From: Pseudovirgaria hyperparasitica
Lineage: Eukaryota > Ascomycota > Dothideomycetes > Acrospermales > Acrospermaceae
Assembly: GCF_010093815.1 (NCBI RefSeq)
Contig: NW_022985572.1
Span: 62,001-126,000 of the forward strand
Length of the DNA stretch: 64,000 nt
Reading direction: 5' to 3'
The first letter of the stretch is position 1, and the number at the start of each line of letters is the position of its first letter. Positions 31,946 to 43,081 of the stretch are shown one piece after another. Below the pieces are notes generated by a model that was given only the letters and a program-made list of their open reading frames with translations, was not told the origin of the DNA and ran no database searches. Position numbers and translations under genes: made by a program.

Positions 31946-34576
31946 ATGGCCTTCTTTGGCTTCAGTCAGCCGAATGACCCTTTCGCTGGTCTCTCTGGCA
32001 GACCCGATGGCGATGACGATGCGTAAGTTCGACAACATTCCAAATTTTCGATCTTGCTGAGATGGCTTCCAGATTGAACTTTGAGGATACATATGACGGC
32101 TTAGGCGATCAGCTTGACGAAACAGATGACGCCTTCAACGATGACACTTTCGGATCGGCTCCTGCCACGCAGCAGAATATTGGGAAGGACTTTGATTTCT
32201 CTGGGCAAACCGCAAAAATCTCAACAACCTTACAAGAGGAGCAAATGTTGTACACAGCTAGACAACCCCCACCTAAGGCGAAGCCAACAGTCGCTTCTAA
32301 AGGCCCTTCGCGAACTGGCTATGAACGATATGTCGACCCCGGATACATCCCTGCCCTTGAAGCAAACGCTAGCATCTGGGGGGTAGGCCCAAAAAAGCCA
32401 GAGGCTACTGTTCAGGAAAGGCCTGATCAATCCGCTGGTGCACATGGGTCTTCAAGGAAGATGATGAGCTTAGAAGAGGTGGAGGCTGCCATGCGTTCCC
32501 AAAGCAAGAAACCCGTCTCATTGCCCGACGCTCAAGTCTCCGGATCCAGCTCTCAGATGTATGAGCAGCAATGGCACCAGCAGATCCCAACGCCTCAACA
32601 GCAACTCGGAGTGGGCGAGCCTGCACAGATACTTCAACGTCCGCATCCACCAAACGTACCTATGCACCCTCAATTCCATCAGTCTCTCCCGCAACATGGC
32701 CAACCCGAGTTTGCAGCACGCTCACAGCCATCCCCTCAGACTCAGATTCTGCAACGACAGAAGCCAGTTGCTCAGGATAATTTCAATAGAGTACCAGCAC
32801 CACCACACACGATTACAAGAGCACAACCCCAATCCGTACAACAACAGCCGCAGCCTCGTCAAATCCTGCAGAATCCTCAGAGGCTGTCCGGTCAGGGTCA
32901 ACCATTATCTCAACATGGCCATGGGTTCCGACAAGCCGAGATGCACAGAGCCCCTCCAACAGGCCCCTCTCACGGCAGAGTTCCATCCCATCACGCCGTT
33001 GTCACCCATCCTGAACAGCTTCTTCAGCTCTCTGAAGAAGATAGAGCCGCGTTCCTTGTCGAAGACGCAAAAAGAGCCAAAAGGAACCACAAGATTCTCA
33101 TGTTGTCACGAGACAATGGACTCATGACGCCCCAGGACAAGAATTTTATTACGCGTATACAACTACAACAATTAGTCACGGCCACTGGCGGTGTCGATGA
33201 TCAGGGTCCCGAAGCTGCTTTGGCTGAAGACTTCTACTATCAGGTCTACAGTCAAATCCGTGGAGCGCCACGCCAGAATCCTCATCAACCTGCAAGTCAG
33301 TTCGCGCAAACTTATCTCTTTCAAACTGGTGGTAGGTACGGGCCCCAGGGTCGAAGACACCCACGTGGAGGGGACAACCACATTCAACGCATGGAACAAC
33401 AAGTTCAACGAGCTGTCGAGGCTGCAAAAGCGAAGCCCAAGAATAAACAGCTGGTAATAGAGGGCAGTCTTGGGAAGATCTCGTTCAGTAACTCCAAGAC
33501 ACCCAAGCCATTACTTAACATCAAGCGGCCTGACACGAGCGATATGCGTCAACAATTGACAGGTAGACAAGCAAGTCGACCCGAGAATTCGCCTATCGCA
33601 GACAGGCGACAAGTTCTGCGTAACATTGAAGGGGTCTACGCCACTCTGATGCGACTCGAGGATCATGAAAGGCATTCTCCGCCGCACCTTAATGATAGTA
33701 GCGATCCCTCCACTATCCAAGAGCACAAAGATTGGCAGCAGCGACTTCAGAGTCTGAATCAGAGTTTATGGCACCAGCTCAAGGTTATGGAGCCCATCAA
33801 TCCTAAGTAGGTCGATCCATCCCCCAGTGCTCTTACCTCTCCTAATCAATTACAGTTCCCCGACGGCCCATCCTTTCGTCGCCATGCTGTCTCATCCGAA
33901 GGGCAAGAAAGCTATACCTCGAGTTTTCAGGCATATCGACAATCAACAGCGCCTCACCATACTCACTATGATCGTCGTTCATATGGACTCGCTCGATGTG
34001 ATCGCCCAGGCCGTTCCCATTACGGAGGAGCCCGCTAGCCTTTCACGTATGGTCAAAGAAGAAGTTGAACTGTTCGCACAAACGGTCATACCCTCTGTCT
34101 TTGGACATATCAATGAATCACCTCTGGGAATAATAACTGGCCTCCTAGGACTGGTGCTAGAACGCACGAACATACCTCTTGTGGCTCGAACGAAGATAGG
34201 TCTTTCATTATTGACTATCCTCATCTCGAGAGCGGAGCTCTTAAAGCAGTCAAATCCAGAAATTGACCCTGCAGAGTGGAAACAATGGATGGTGGACTAT
34301 GACAGCTTATTCGATACATTGGAACCATACTTGTCATTGCTGTTCACAACTGCAATCAATGATGCAGAAGACGTGTATGTGTGGCAGTTCTTGGCTGCTA
34401 TGGGCGTCGGCGCGAGCCCTGAGCAACAGCAACGCCTGGTTATTGGCGTGAAAGATCGTGTTATGGAGACAGTCAAGGTCAGCAGGGCGCTTCCCCAGGA
34501 GATGGCAAGCGTCCGTCTTGGTCACGTTAACTTGTTCATGAGAGCAATTGGTCTAGACGTTGACTTGCTCGGTTAA
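31946..34576 (+). CDS. PAT1: mRNA decapping activator / topoisomerase II-associated protein PAT1
   Basis: Three exons (31946-32022, 32073-33806, 33856-34576) give 843 residues. Exon 1 encodes MAFFGFSQPNDPFAGLSG and splices into LNFEDTYDGLGDQLDETDD, the N-terminal signature of fungal Pat1. The middle (about 170-320) is Gln/Pro-rich and disordered. A conserved block around FITRIQLQQLVTATGG and FYYQVYSQIRG leads to the helical C-terminal Pat1 domain (HPKGKKAIPRVFRHID, RLTILTMIVVH). Pat1 binds Lsm1-7, Dhh1 and decapping factors, represses translation and promotes decapping in P-bodies. Two introns of about 50 nt are supported by frame; the second uses an aa|gtaggt donor directly before an in-frame TAG. 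It shares a promoter region with the biotin gene. Confidence 0.93.
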
Positions 34577-34885
34577 AAGTAATGAAATGAAACGCGATGA
34601 AAACAAAATGGACTGTAGATCTAGCTTTTACTTTTCATGATGGACAGTTGGGCGGGTCCTTCTGGATTTAGCATTATCAGCACACTTGGAAGTGCGAAAT
34701 ATGGTATTGAGATTAAGCTGCACCTTTTTGCCTTTTTCTGCAACCCAGTGTCCAAGTTTTTTCAGTTCGTGGGCCTTTTTGCAGGTGCTGGCGGTCCTTT
34801 CTTCCAACGCCGGCATGAACTCTGTCCGCATAAAGTAATATGCTTGAACATGCAACGACATACCGAATCCCCATCGCATCGGTAC
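34577..34885. other. Intergenic, convergent 3' ends of PAT1 and LEA1
   Basis: A 309-bp interval holding both 3' UTRs. A minus-strand frame of 83 codons shows no family features. Confidence 0.6.
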
Positions 34886-35899
34886 TCAATCGACCACTAT
34901 CCCAGGTGGTAACCGGCCTTCATTCAGCGCCTTCTCTAGTCTACTGATCTCACTCAGACTCTTTGCATTGCGAATAAGCTCCTCTACCTTCTTCTTCTCC
35001 TTGTCGCTTAGCCGCAGCGCAATGGCCTTCTCACCCCCAACACCATTCGCAACACCAAGACCAGACGGTACATCAAATGTTTTGGACTTGATACCGGAAA
35101 TCTTCTGTGCGAGCTCGGTCGGTGCGTCAGTGGTTCCAAACAGCGCGCGCGACTGTGCGCGTTCTGCGTCGCGCACCTTGCGGTAGTCGAGGAAGCGGAT
35201 ATGCGGATTGAGATAGAGGACATATAGCCGGTAATTCTAAAATCTCCACGTTAGCCCAACAATATTCTCTCTTTATTTTATTCGATATGCGCTTTGTGCT
35301 TGGCTGTCCTGGTGTGTGTGTGAGAGTCTGTGGGTGGGAAACAATATTTACCTCCTTCTGCGCCACCGGGTTCTCCATCAGCACCACGTGTGTCAACTTC
35401 GCAAGCCCGCTCAACGGCTCCAGGTCAGACAGTTCGGAGATCTGGTTGTGTGTCAGGACGAGCGTGGACAGGTTCGGTAGCGAGCGGGCGAGGGTGGGCT
35501 GGATATGCGCGATGCGATTGCGGGCGAGCAGCAGGGTGTGCAGACGTGGCGAGAGCGGGAAATTGCTGAGGGCAGCAATGTCGTTGTCGGTGAAGTCTAT
35601 GCAGTCTTGTTCCTGTTACAAACGCGAGAGAGAGAGCGAGTCAGTACAAGAAGATTTGGTTCTTACCTTGCGGGGTGGGATGGGTGTTGGAAAGGACGCA
35701 CTCTTGCTACGCCGAGGTTCTCGATCGCGGGTATCTTGTGGCCTGTATAGCGGGATTCGCCATTGTATCAACGCTGCTCTTTGACTTCAAAGTGTAGTAT
35801 CGGTTCTTTTCAGTACGCACCTCTGAGATCTAGCTCGCGTTCGGTCAGCGGGTTTATGTACGACAGAGAGCCCTGGATGAGCTCGGCCGTTAACCTCAT
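34886..35899 (-). CDS. LEA1: U2 small nuclear ribonucleoprotein A' (LEA1)
   Basis: Four exons (35899-35821, 35742-35702, 35612-35352, 35236-34886) give 243 residues. The start MRLTAELIQGSLSYINPLTERELDLR is diagnostic. Exon 2 encodes only GHKIPAIENLGVA. Leucine-rich repeats follow (LHTLLLARNRIAHI, LSTLVLTHNQISEL, LTHVVLMENPVAQKE) with the cap NYRLYVLYLNPHIRFLDYRKV. The C-terminus carries a Lys-rich helix (SDKEKKKVEELIRNAKSL) and ends GRLPPGIVVD. U2A' pairs with U2B'' on stem-loop IV of U2 snRNA in the spliceosome. Length is normal for fungi. One donor is a weaker gtgcgt (after LGVAR), but phase and homology fit. Confidence 0.94.
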
Positions 35900-36393
35900 G
35901 TTTGCGACGGTGGAGGGTATAGGGATAGGAGAAACGATATGCGAGATGCGAATTGGTTACGGTCGTCGTGGTGCAGAAGTAGCAGGCTGTCTGTCGTGTG
36001 CATGGAGAGCTATGAATGATATTCCAATCGATATCAAGATCTAAGGAGCGTTTTTTGATAATTCTAAGGAGCGGTTCTGTTAGCGGCCAAGATCCTGAAG
36101 ACGTTTCTCTAATATTATCTGTGAGAGCAGTAGGTGCTATGATAACTCAAGCTTGATATATATCTATCAGTTCAGTTATTTTCTAAATGCAAATCCTAAA
36201 TGTCAGGAACGTTATGACATACGATTTCGCAATTAGAGCCACCCAAATATGAATGCCAGCACTGACTGTGATCTGACCATGTTTCATGGTTTTGCACTAC
36301 CTAAACTACCTATCTAAGAACCTCATTTTTCTGTATAAAAATTCGTTACTCATGCAAAGGCCCAATGGCTCAATATACATATACATGTCATTT
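35900..36393. other. Intergenic, gene-free
   Basis: Between LEA1 and the 3' end of the GH76 gene, moderately AT-rich. Nothing else is recognised. Confidence 0.5.
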
Positions 36394-37783
36394 CTAGTTG
36401 TCTTTGAGGTTGCCTCTGCCCATTGAAGGCTCATCAGGGACCTGAGGAGTCATTGATGGAGCGCTAGACGTCTGAGGAGTACCGGCGTTGTCGACCAAAA
36501 GAGATTGGATGACCTCTAGGGCGGTGATCTGTTGGCCAACGCCATACTGGCCATCATAACCCCCAACATACCACTTCGTCCCACAAGTCACACCGTCGTT
36601 GCCCCCAGAGCACGACCGCGCTGCCGCAGAAGCAGAAGCTTTCAACTTTGTGAAGATTCCGTCGCGAGTCTCTGGCATAAGCACGGTTGTCTTCGCCATC
36701 CACCGAGCTAAGTAAGCCTTGAACGATTGCATATCCAAGTTGCAAGTCCCGATAGTCTCGCAACTAGCTTCATACAAGACGTCCGTGGCATTGTCGAATG
36801 GTGTAAAGAATACGCCAGCAGCATCGATTAAACAATGGGCCCGATCGGACCATTTGGTGTCTTTCGTGTGGTCGTAAAGAGCTGCGGCGCCATACATGAA
36901 GAGGCCGTTGTTGTAGGTATACTGATGCAAGTCATGGCTAGAGCACCCATTGTTCGAGTTGGTACCGTCATACACAGTGCAATATGTGGAATCTATGAGG
37001 CCTTTCTCTGATACCCAGTCCCAAGCTTTCTCTGCCCATTCAACAAAAGTATCATTTTTCGTGGCGCGGGCTAGTCGAGCAGCGAGCTGAAAGAAAGCAC
37101 CATTCGAGACGGTGTTCATGTAAGGATACCCTGGATGGGAGTCGAATATCTGCCACCTGAGACCTCCGTCACAGCCTGCCGTATCCCATCTTCCCACCTG
37201 TGTCTGGAAAGCATTCGTAGCGACTTGGAGGTATTGAGGTTGATCGGATGAAGGGCTCGGGAATCCGTTCTCTACTGCGGACATCAGACTTAGGGCCCAG
37301 AAGCCTTGGTCGTCATTCCCCTGCTTGATATCAGCATAATCCATCTATACATCCAGGGGTATCCTGACTGTCTGACCATAGAACTTCTCGTTCATGAGAT
37401 CACGGTTTGGGCCACTTTGAGTAACAAATGCATTGATCGTATTCTCAACATATCTGTCATCCCCAGTATATGCCCAGTAGTCTACTAAGCTTCCCCACAT
37501 GGCTCCTGACTCCCACCAGTAGTATGGTAGATTGAGTGTACCGACATCTCGAGGATCAGTATTGGAGGCATTGTTTCTGTAGTAGCTCTGGAGGCCGTAC
37601 GCAACTGTGGACGCAGCAGATCTGATCGAGTCTGTGGCTCAGAGGTCAGAAAGGTTTGAAATGCTTGATATTTGCTCACCTACCTTGACTATTCACGTCC
37701 AAGTCCAGTGCATTAACGGAGCCACAAACCAGTAGTAACACTGTAGTCTTTGAAAGCAGCACTTTACTCCAGGCAGTAGCCAT
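36394..37783 (-). CDS. GH76 alpha-1,6-mannanase-like enzyme, in-frame stop unresolved
   Basis: Exon 1 (37783-37684) encodes a signal peptide (VLLLVCGSVNA) and splices through a 52-nt intron to 37631. That exon reads in frame through LPYYWWESGAMWGSLVDYW, then meets TAG at 37347-37345. The next codon (37344) opens a 316-residue frame with the catalytic Asp pair in GNDDQGFW, GGLRWQIF, SNGAFFQLAARLAR and the late block KWYVGGYDGQYGVGQQITALEV. GH76 enzymes of the Dfg5/Dcw1 group act on mannan or GPI-glycan in cell-wall assembly. There is no hydrophobic GPI-addition tail here, so a soluble secreted form is likely. The TAG could reflect an unusual intron (a 24-nt gt...ag at 37368-37345 would keep frame), an error, or a recent loss of function. 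Confidence 0.72.
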
Positions 37784-40452
37784 GGTGTCTGCCAGATCGA
37801 TCACAGGCAAGCAAAGCGCTCATAAAGCGACGATTACGGCCAGAGTTGTAGTATTCACTCGTGGGGTCTGACATCGTGGGCGGGACATGGCGAACATGTA
37901 GCAGGGCGATTGTATGGCCATGGCGAACACGTTCTTGCCGCCCTGCCGATCAGTATGCTATCGATAGCTCAAGGCGTAGAGACGCTACGTTGTGGACCAG
38001 TAGCAGGGGGCGAAGAAATGTTTATTCGGCAGCTTGTGAAGGTCGGAAATGCAGCCCAGATCCATTTCCAGGTCCAGCGTCCCTAATTAGGAAAGGCGCT
38101 CCCCGCAACTCCAGGTCAGCGGAAATCTGGCAGTCACCTATAGCAACGACCATGCCCAACATTCATCTAGTTGGTAAACTAATGCTAGATACAACATTAT
38201 GGTGCGACGCCGGCAACATTTCTAGAAGATCGCTTGTTCTTGACAATAACCTGCGCACAGTAATAATGATGACGACCAAGGTTGAACCGAATCCGCCGGC
38301 TTTACAAACGTCCGAGCCGCGTTTTCCTCCCTCTCCATAATTAGACCACATTCCTGTAAGCCAATCAACTTATTGAGATATGATTAGGGAGATCACGTAG
38401 TGCCGCATCAAGACGATGACCACAATCTAGTGGTCGAGTTCAGGGCTCGAGAAAGACTTGATATTATCATGTATTGCTGCAAGAGAGCAAGTAGAATATC
38501 CATGACTTCCACACCGGCTCCTGGAGTGTTTGTTGGCTATTTGAATTGGATGTTCGAAGCCCGTAACAAACGTGGAGAAGACAGGCAGGAAAGTTTACTG
38601 CCAAAGTATAATCAGCAGTATGTATTACCATGCTCCAGCAACATACCCGCTGCTTTTTTTGCTTTAAAGAGTGCTAGTTTGCTGCTCTCGAAGCGGATCA
38701 GTACACGGTGCCTGCTAGTATACACCAAATCCTGTCCTGTATGTTATGACTTAGATGATAGCTTACTGCAGCGCAGCGTATGCATCACATATTAAGCCCG
38801 CTTCTAATCTCGGCTACGGTCTCGCAGCCATAGTTATGGACTCTCGTCTATCAGAAGTACCAGTCATTGTTCCACAGAGTGACTTTTGTCACGCAGATGG
38901 ACTACGTAGATTTGCAACAAGCTGTACTCTGTTGGTTAGAGCACTACCGCGACGAAGTTGGCTCGACGACAAGCTGCCCGCATAGTTGCCCAGCAACGTT
39001 TGAAAATTCTGCCACCAACATAACGAGGCTAGAACAATATGTATGTGTTCCCCTTGAGCGTACTGTGAAAGGTAGAGTGATAGTCTCATTGTTACTGGGG
39101 CTACCCAGTGAGGTCAGGCTGTGGTTCTTGACATAGACCCGTTACAGTGTCCTTGGGGATAGGTGGGCTGCTACTATCAGGCAGCAGCAAGTCGGCCTTA
39201 ATGACCTCATCGCTCTCCTCAAAACTTGCTAATGTACAATAGTCCTATGGTCTTCGATACGACGCCCATAATATGGCTCATTTTGTTAACCAGACTGTAT
39301 GTATGGAAGCTGTGTCTGTAGGCGTTGACACGTGGACACATTTATGTGTTCCGAACGACGGTGCATCCTCTGGACACTATTCCACTTTTCGGAATTCCAA
39401 TCAAGCTGAAATGATTCTCAATTTGTTGATATGAAGTCTGAGAAGCTACTGATTGTAGTCCTCGATAACCATTCTATATCGTATAACCACACTAATCAGT
39501 AGTAGAGACATCGGTTATCTCATTTAGCTCTTAGTTCTCGTACAGCTAGAACTAGAGAGATCTTTGATTTTAGTTTTATTCGGCTAATAAAAACTATCAA
39601 AGATGAATTATGTGCAGTTTAAGTAACGACAAGTCTTAGATATGATATCAATAAAACCTTTAATTGAGGCTCTACACCGCGAGATCTTCCTATATAATGA
39701 TATAACGCGTCTTTGCTCGTTCAGTAGCGAAGGAAGATGGAGTATTAAGATACAATCTTTCTAGCTAATCATCCTAGCTAAGTATCAATGACCATACTTA
39801 GCCTGTATGTTTCAATAAATCTTAATAACTTATAAATGTTCATTCGAAACCTGCGTACATCATAAAGGAAAATACGTTTCAAAAAATACTGCGAAAGAAA
39901 TCTACTACGTACGTAGTGCAAATATAGAACATGATATCTCTGAGCTCTTTGAACCTTGATACTGCATTGCCATAGTTAACTTTTCTTGGACATGTTTTCA
40001 TGCCCTGATCATACAGTTGTTCACAATCCTTGCCTGTCTAGGGCAGTGCAAACAGAAGACCCACAATCGGACTTCACTGCATGCATGCATGCATGCACAG
40101 AAGTGTAGCACGACACCACATAGATAGATCTCGAGTTACTCTTGGCCACGTAGATAATATCTACATATACAGTGAATATGTGTACGAATGTCCGATCTGA
40201 ATGCATCAAGAGCTGGGATCATAAGCATAATCTTGCTTGCACTACCTATTAAGCGTAAAGATCGTCGCTTCTTACTGACAGAAATCAAGATATACGAGCA
40301 TATCTCGCGAATGCATATGCAAGTCGTGCAGGCAGGTGCAGCGTCTCTTCTGTTTAAACATGCTCAGATCGATATGGCTTCAGCGTCCCTGTCAAGACTT
40401 TGGTACATAAAAGGATTGAGGTCTGTGAAGTGGACCAGAAATTATCTGCCAT
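37784..40452. other. Gene-poor TA-rich block
   Basis: About 2.7 kb without a supported gene. TA-rich sequence from about 39420 to 40010 looks like RIP-degraded repeat DNA, but no element family could be named. A (TGCA)n run lies at about 40078-40097. The open frames at 37861-38340 and 38400-39136 have no recognisable domain. Confidence 0.45.
40078..40097. repeat. TGCA tetranucleotide run
   Basis: Five consecutive TGCA units form a self-complementary run. It is in non-coding DNA. Confidence 0.85.
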
Positions 40453-41247
40453 ATGAGCCTCTCTTCAATATTATCTCACGAATTCCAAGCACTCACCAAC
40501 GCCGTCATGTCGAAGCCAAAAGAAACCGGCGAATCCTCAGCCGTCAGATGCCCAGCCAAGGCCGAGACGTTGATTGCCCAAAACTCTCGTGCATTGTACT
40601 ACTACAAAGGAACGGAGGCATTATATGCCTGCAACGACATCTACTCTACGGGTTACTACTGGCAGCTTATCGATGCTACCGAGAACAGCATTCAACAGGT
40701 CAAGCTGACCAAGAAATACACCCAAGCCATCGGAACACGCGACATGAAAGGCAAGGAGGGAGAGTTACACTTTGATGTCAGTGCAGGCTATGAAGGCTTC
40801 GGCTTCAACGTCAGCGCAAGCTTTGGGGGAAGCTTCAAAACTTTCAGCGAGCAAGAGCTCTCCTCCAACAGGGCAGAGGAGTCCACTTACGAGATTCCCG
40901 GTGGTCTTACCGTATGGATCTATCAGAAGATCTATACGTTCAAGACTCGAACCTGGTTCCTCTACGACCACGGCGCCACCTACAAGGCCGTTGTAAAGAA
41001 CGAAAAGGACGACAAACACCCCTATTACGCGCCCGAAGGTGCGTTCGAGTCGAAGTCGGTTGAAACACGGATCACCTCGGCCAAGTTGGAGGGAATCCAC
41101 CCAATCGAGATTAAGGCTGTGGAGACGGATCTGAACGCTGCGAAAAAGATCGCTGAGCTTGACACCATACGTCTTGAAGAAACTTCTGGCAGTTGCAAGG
41201 AACAATTGGCAAAGTATAAGTTACAGGTTGACAAGACCTTGGCATAG
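40453..41247 (+). CDS. Hypothetical beta-rich protein, possibly of a pore-forming-like fold
   Basis: Single-exon open frame of 264 residues; the ATG at 40507 (MSKPKETGES) is an alternative start. The middle alternates hydrophobic, Ser/Gly and aromatic residues (FDVSAGYEGFGFNVSASFGG, then ESTYEIPGGLTVWIYQKIY and TFKTRTWFLYDHG). This looks like long amphipathic beta-hairpins with a YQKxY-type turn, as seen in some fungal aerolysin/ETX-like proteins. The match is by impression only. The N-terminus has YYYKGTEALYACND and the C-terminal 60 residues form a charged helix region. No signal peptide. The gene looks whole and is set apart next to a TA-rich block, suggesting an accessory, patchily distributed gene. 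Function unknown. Confidence 0.55.
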   Translation: MSLSSILSHEFQALTNAVMSKPKETGESSAVRCPAKAETLIAQNSRALYYYKGTEALYACNDIYSTGYYWQLIDATENSIQQVKLTKKYTQAIGTRDMKGKEGELHFDVSAGYEGFGFNVSASFGGSFKTFSEQELSSNRAEESTYEIPGGLTVWIYQKIYTFKTRTWFLYDHGATYKAVVKNEKDDKHPYYAPEGAFESKSVETRITSAKLEGIHPIEIKAVETDLNAAKKIAELDTIRLEETSGSCKEQLAKYKLQVDKTLA

Positions 41248-41989
41248 GTTGTCGAGTTCAATGAGACGTCATTTCTAGATGAAGCAGACGTATTATCACA
41301 AATGAAATCTTCCGTGCTGGTTGTATCCCGGGCGTGTGCAAACGTTGCTTCTGAAGTGATGATACTATAACCTGTGCTTCGTTGCCTACAGTTCGCTCGT
41401 ACCCGGCACATAAGTTAGTAGTTTCACGAACTAAATATTAGCATATTTCGATCAAAGCCATCTCTTCATATGTTTTGTACTTCTCAATCCATCTTTTACT
41501 TGGCAATAGTAGTCTCTCTTGTCGTGTAAAATAAAATCTGATCTTGGCGTTTAGAGTATATACGATCCTTACTACCAGACAGGTTGAGAACACACCTATC
41601 AACTATTTTTATGGCTCAGCAAGGTGTCAAATTGTCAGTATACGCACAGTGGTTAGTCCTGGCATACCTCTTTAGCCTGTGATCACCTTTCGAAAGCCGA
41701 TGGTCCGTATGGCACCATTGTTTTCCATCTCACTTACGAGCGCAGCTTTCAAGAATGGTCACCCGGTGCTGGTAAGTGCATATCTTACCAAGCATACTTC
41801 ACATTTATAACTTTCCTGGGTTCACGACTACAGTATGCAAGAGAGCAGGCAGACGTGTAAAGTAATTTACCACCCCTGAAAGGGTAGTGGTGCTTGCTCA
41901 ATTCCTATATCAACATATTCGCACAAAACACTGCCCAAGGCAAAGCATGTCAGTACCCAAACTAACCATTCTCCTACGGCAACATGTCG
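41248..41989. other. Intergenic, gene-free
   Basis: Non-coding, somewhat AT-rich, between the orphan gene and the 3' end of the arabinanase gene. Nothing else is recognised. Confidence 0.5.
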
Positions 41990-43081
41990 TCAGACGACTG
42001 GCCAACCACCAGACCACGACAGCTTGTTCCACCCAAATCGCTTCTGGCCATCCGCGTATCCGACAGACGTGTCAACATAATGGTAATACAGGACCAGACC
42101 CTGACTCGAGTCCGTGAACACACCCCTACAAGCCGCGTCAGTAACCAAATCTCCCAATCCACACACGAAAAACAAACGAAGAAACACCTACTGCCCGCCC
42201 GGCCCATACACCTTATCATGAGACTGCAACAGCACCGACCCCCCACTCGCCTTACACGCCTTCCCACTCTTATCAACCTGCATCGAAAGTCAGCCCCTGA
42301 AAGCCACCAAACCCCATTACATATATCAACTCACAAACCCGCCCGTCGCACTCGCACTCCGACACACCATAATCTTATACTCCTCCCCCTTCGCCGGCCG
42401 ACCCGCATCATACCCACAGCACACCCCGCTCGAAAACGTCAAGTAGTAATACCCGCCGTACGCAAACATATACGCGCCCTCCACACTATGACTGCCCGTC
42501 GCATTATACGCAATCTGATAGCTCGGCGCCCCGGCCGGCGCCGTCGCACCCGCGTTCATGCGCACCTGGTACAGCCCGGCCCAAAACGAGCCGAAGCTAA
42601 GATACTGCTCGCCGCTGCTCGTTGTGAGCAGGGCCGCGTCGATGGCATTGTACGGCTTCGCGGGCGAGGACGCAATGCCCGTGCGGCCGTGGTCTGTCCA
42701 TGTGCCGGCGTCCAAGCTGGTGGAGGTGGCGTAGCCGATCGCGCTGGTCTGGCTGCCGAATTCGCTGACGGAGTAGTAGAGGATGTATGAGGTGCCGACC
42801 TTGTGGACGGAGGGTGCCCAGAGATCCTCGGCGCCGGGGAGGTCGATGGAGCTGCCTGAGGGTATGGCGGCGCCTCGGTTGGTCCAGGGGCCTGTGAGGG
42901 AGGGTGCGGAGGCGATGGTGATGCGGTTGCCGGTGCTGAAGCGGTAGTATTTGCCGTCGGAGCTGCGTTGGAGGACGGATAGGTCGTGGACGTTGCAGTC
43001 GCCGGTGCAGGCGCCTGGGTTTGCGTAGGCGTGTGTGAGGGTGAGTAGGAAGGCTAGGGGAAAGAGGAGGATTGTGAGCAT
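41990..43081 (-). CDS. Secreted GH43 endo-1,5-alpha-L-arabinanase
   Basis: Three exons (43081-42335, 42277-42192, 42125-41990) give 322 residues. A signal peptide ([19 protein letters not shown]) precedes the five-bladed propeller. Catalytic residues fit GH43: general base Asp33 in NVHDLSVL, pKa-modulating Asp148 in [10 protein letters not shown], and general acid Glu201 in [31 protein letters not shown] and the C-terminal [20 protein letters not shown] are typical of family arabinanases. The enzyme cleaves alpha-1,5-arabinan side chains of plant pectin outside the cell, which suggests a plant-associated or saprobic life style. The propeller is full length and no extra carbohydrate-binding module is present. 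GC content and codon use in exon 1 are higher than in the flanks. Confidence 0.92.

Noticed and set aside
34628-34879. An 83-codon minus-strand frame between PAT1 and LEA1
   Set aside because: It fits within the 3' UTR space of two convergent genes and has no family features.
37861-38340. A 159-codon open frame in the gene-poor block
   Set aside because: No recognisable domain, signal or composition bias, and it lies in mixed-composition DNA upstream of the GH76 gene.
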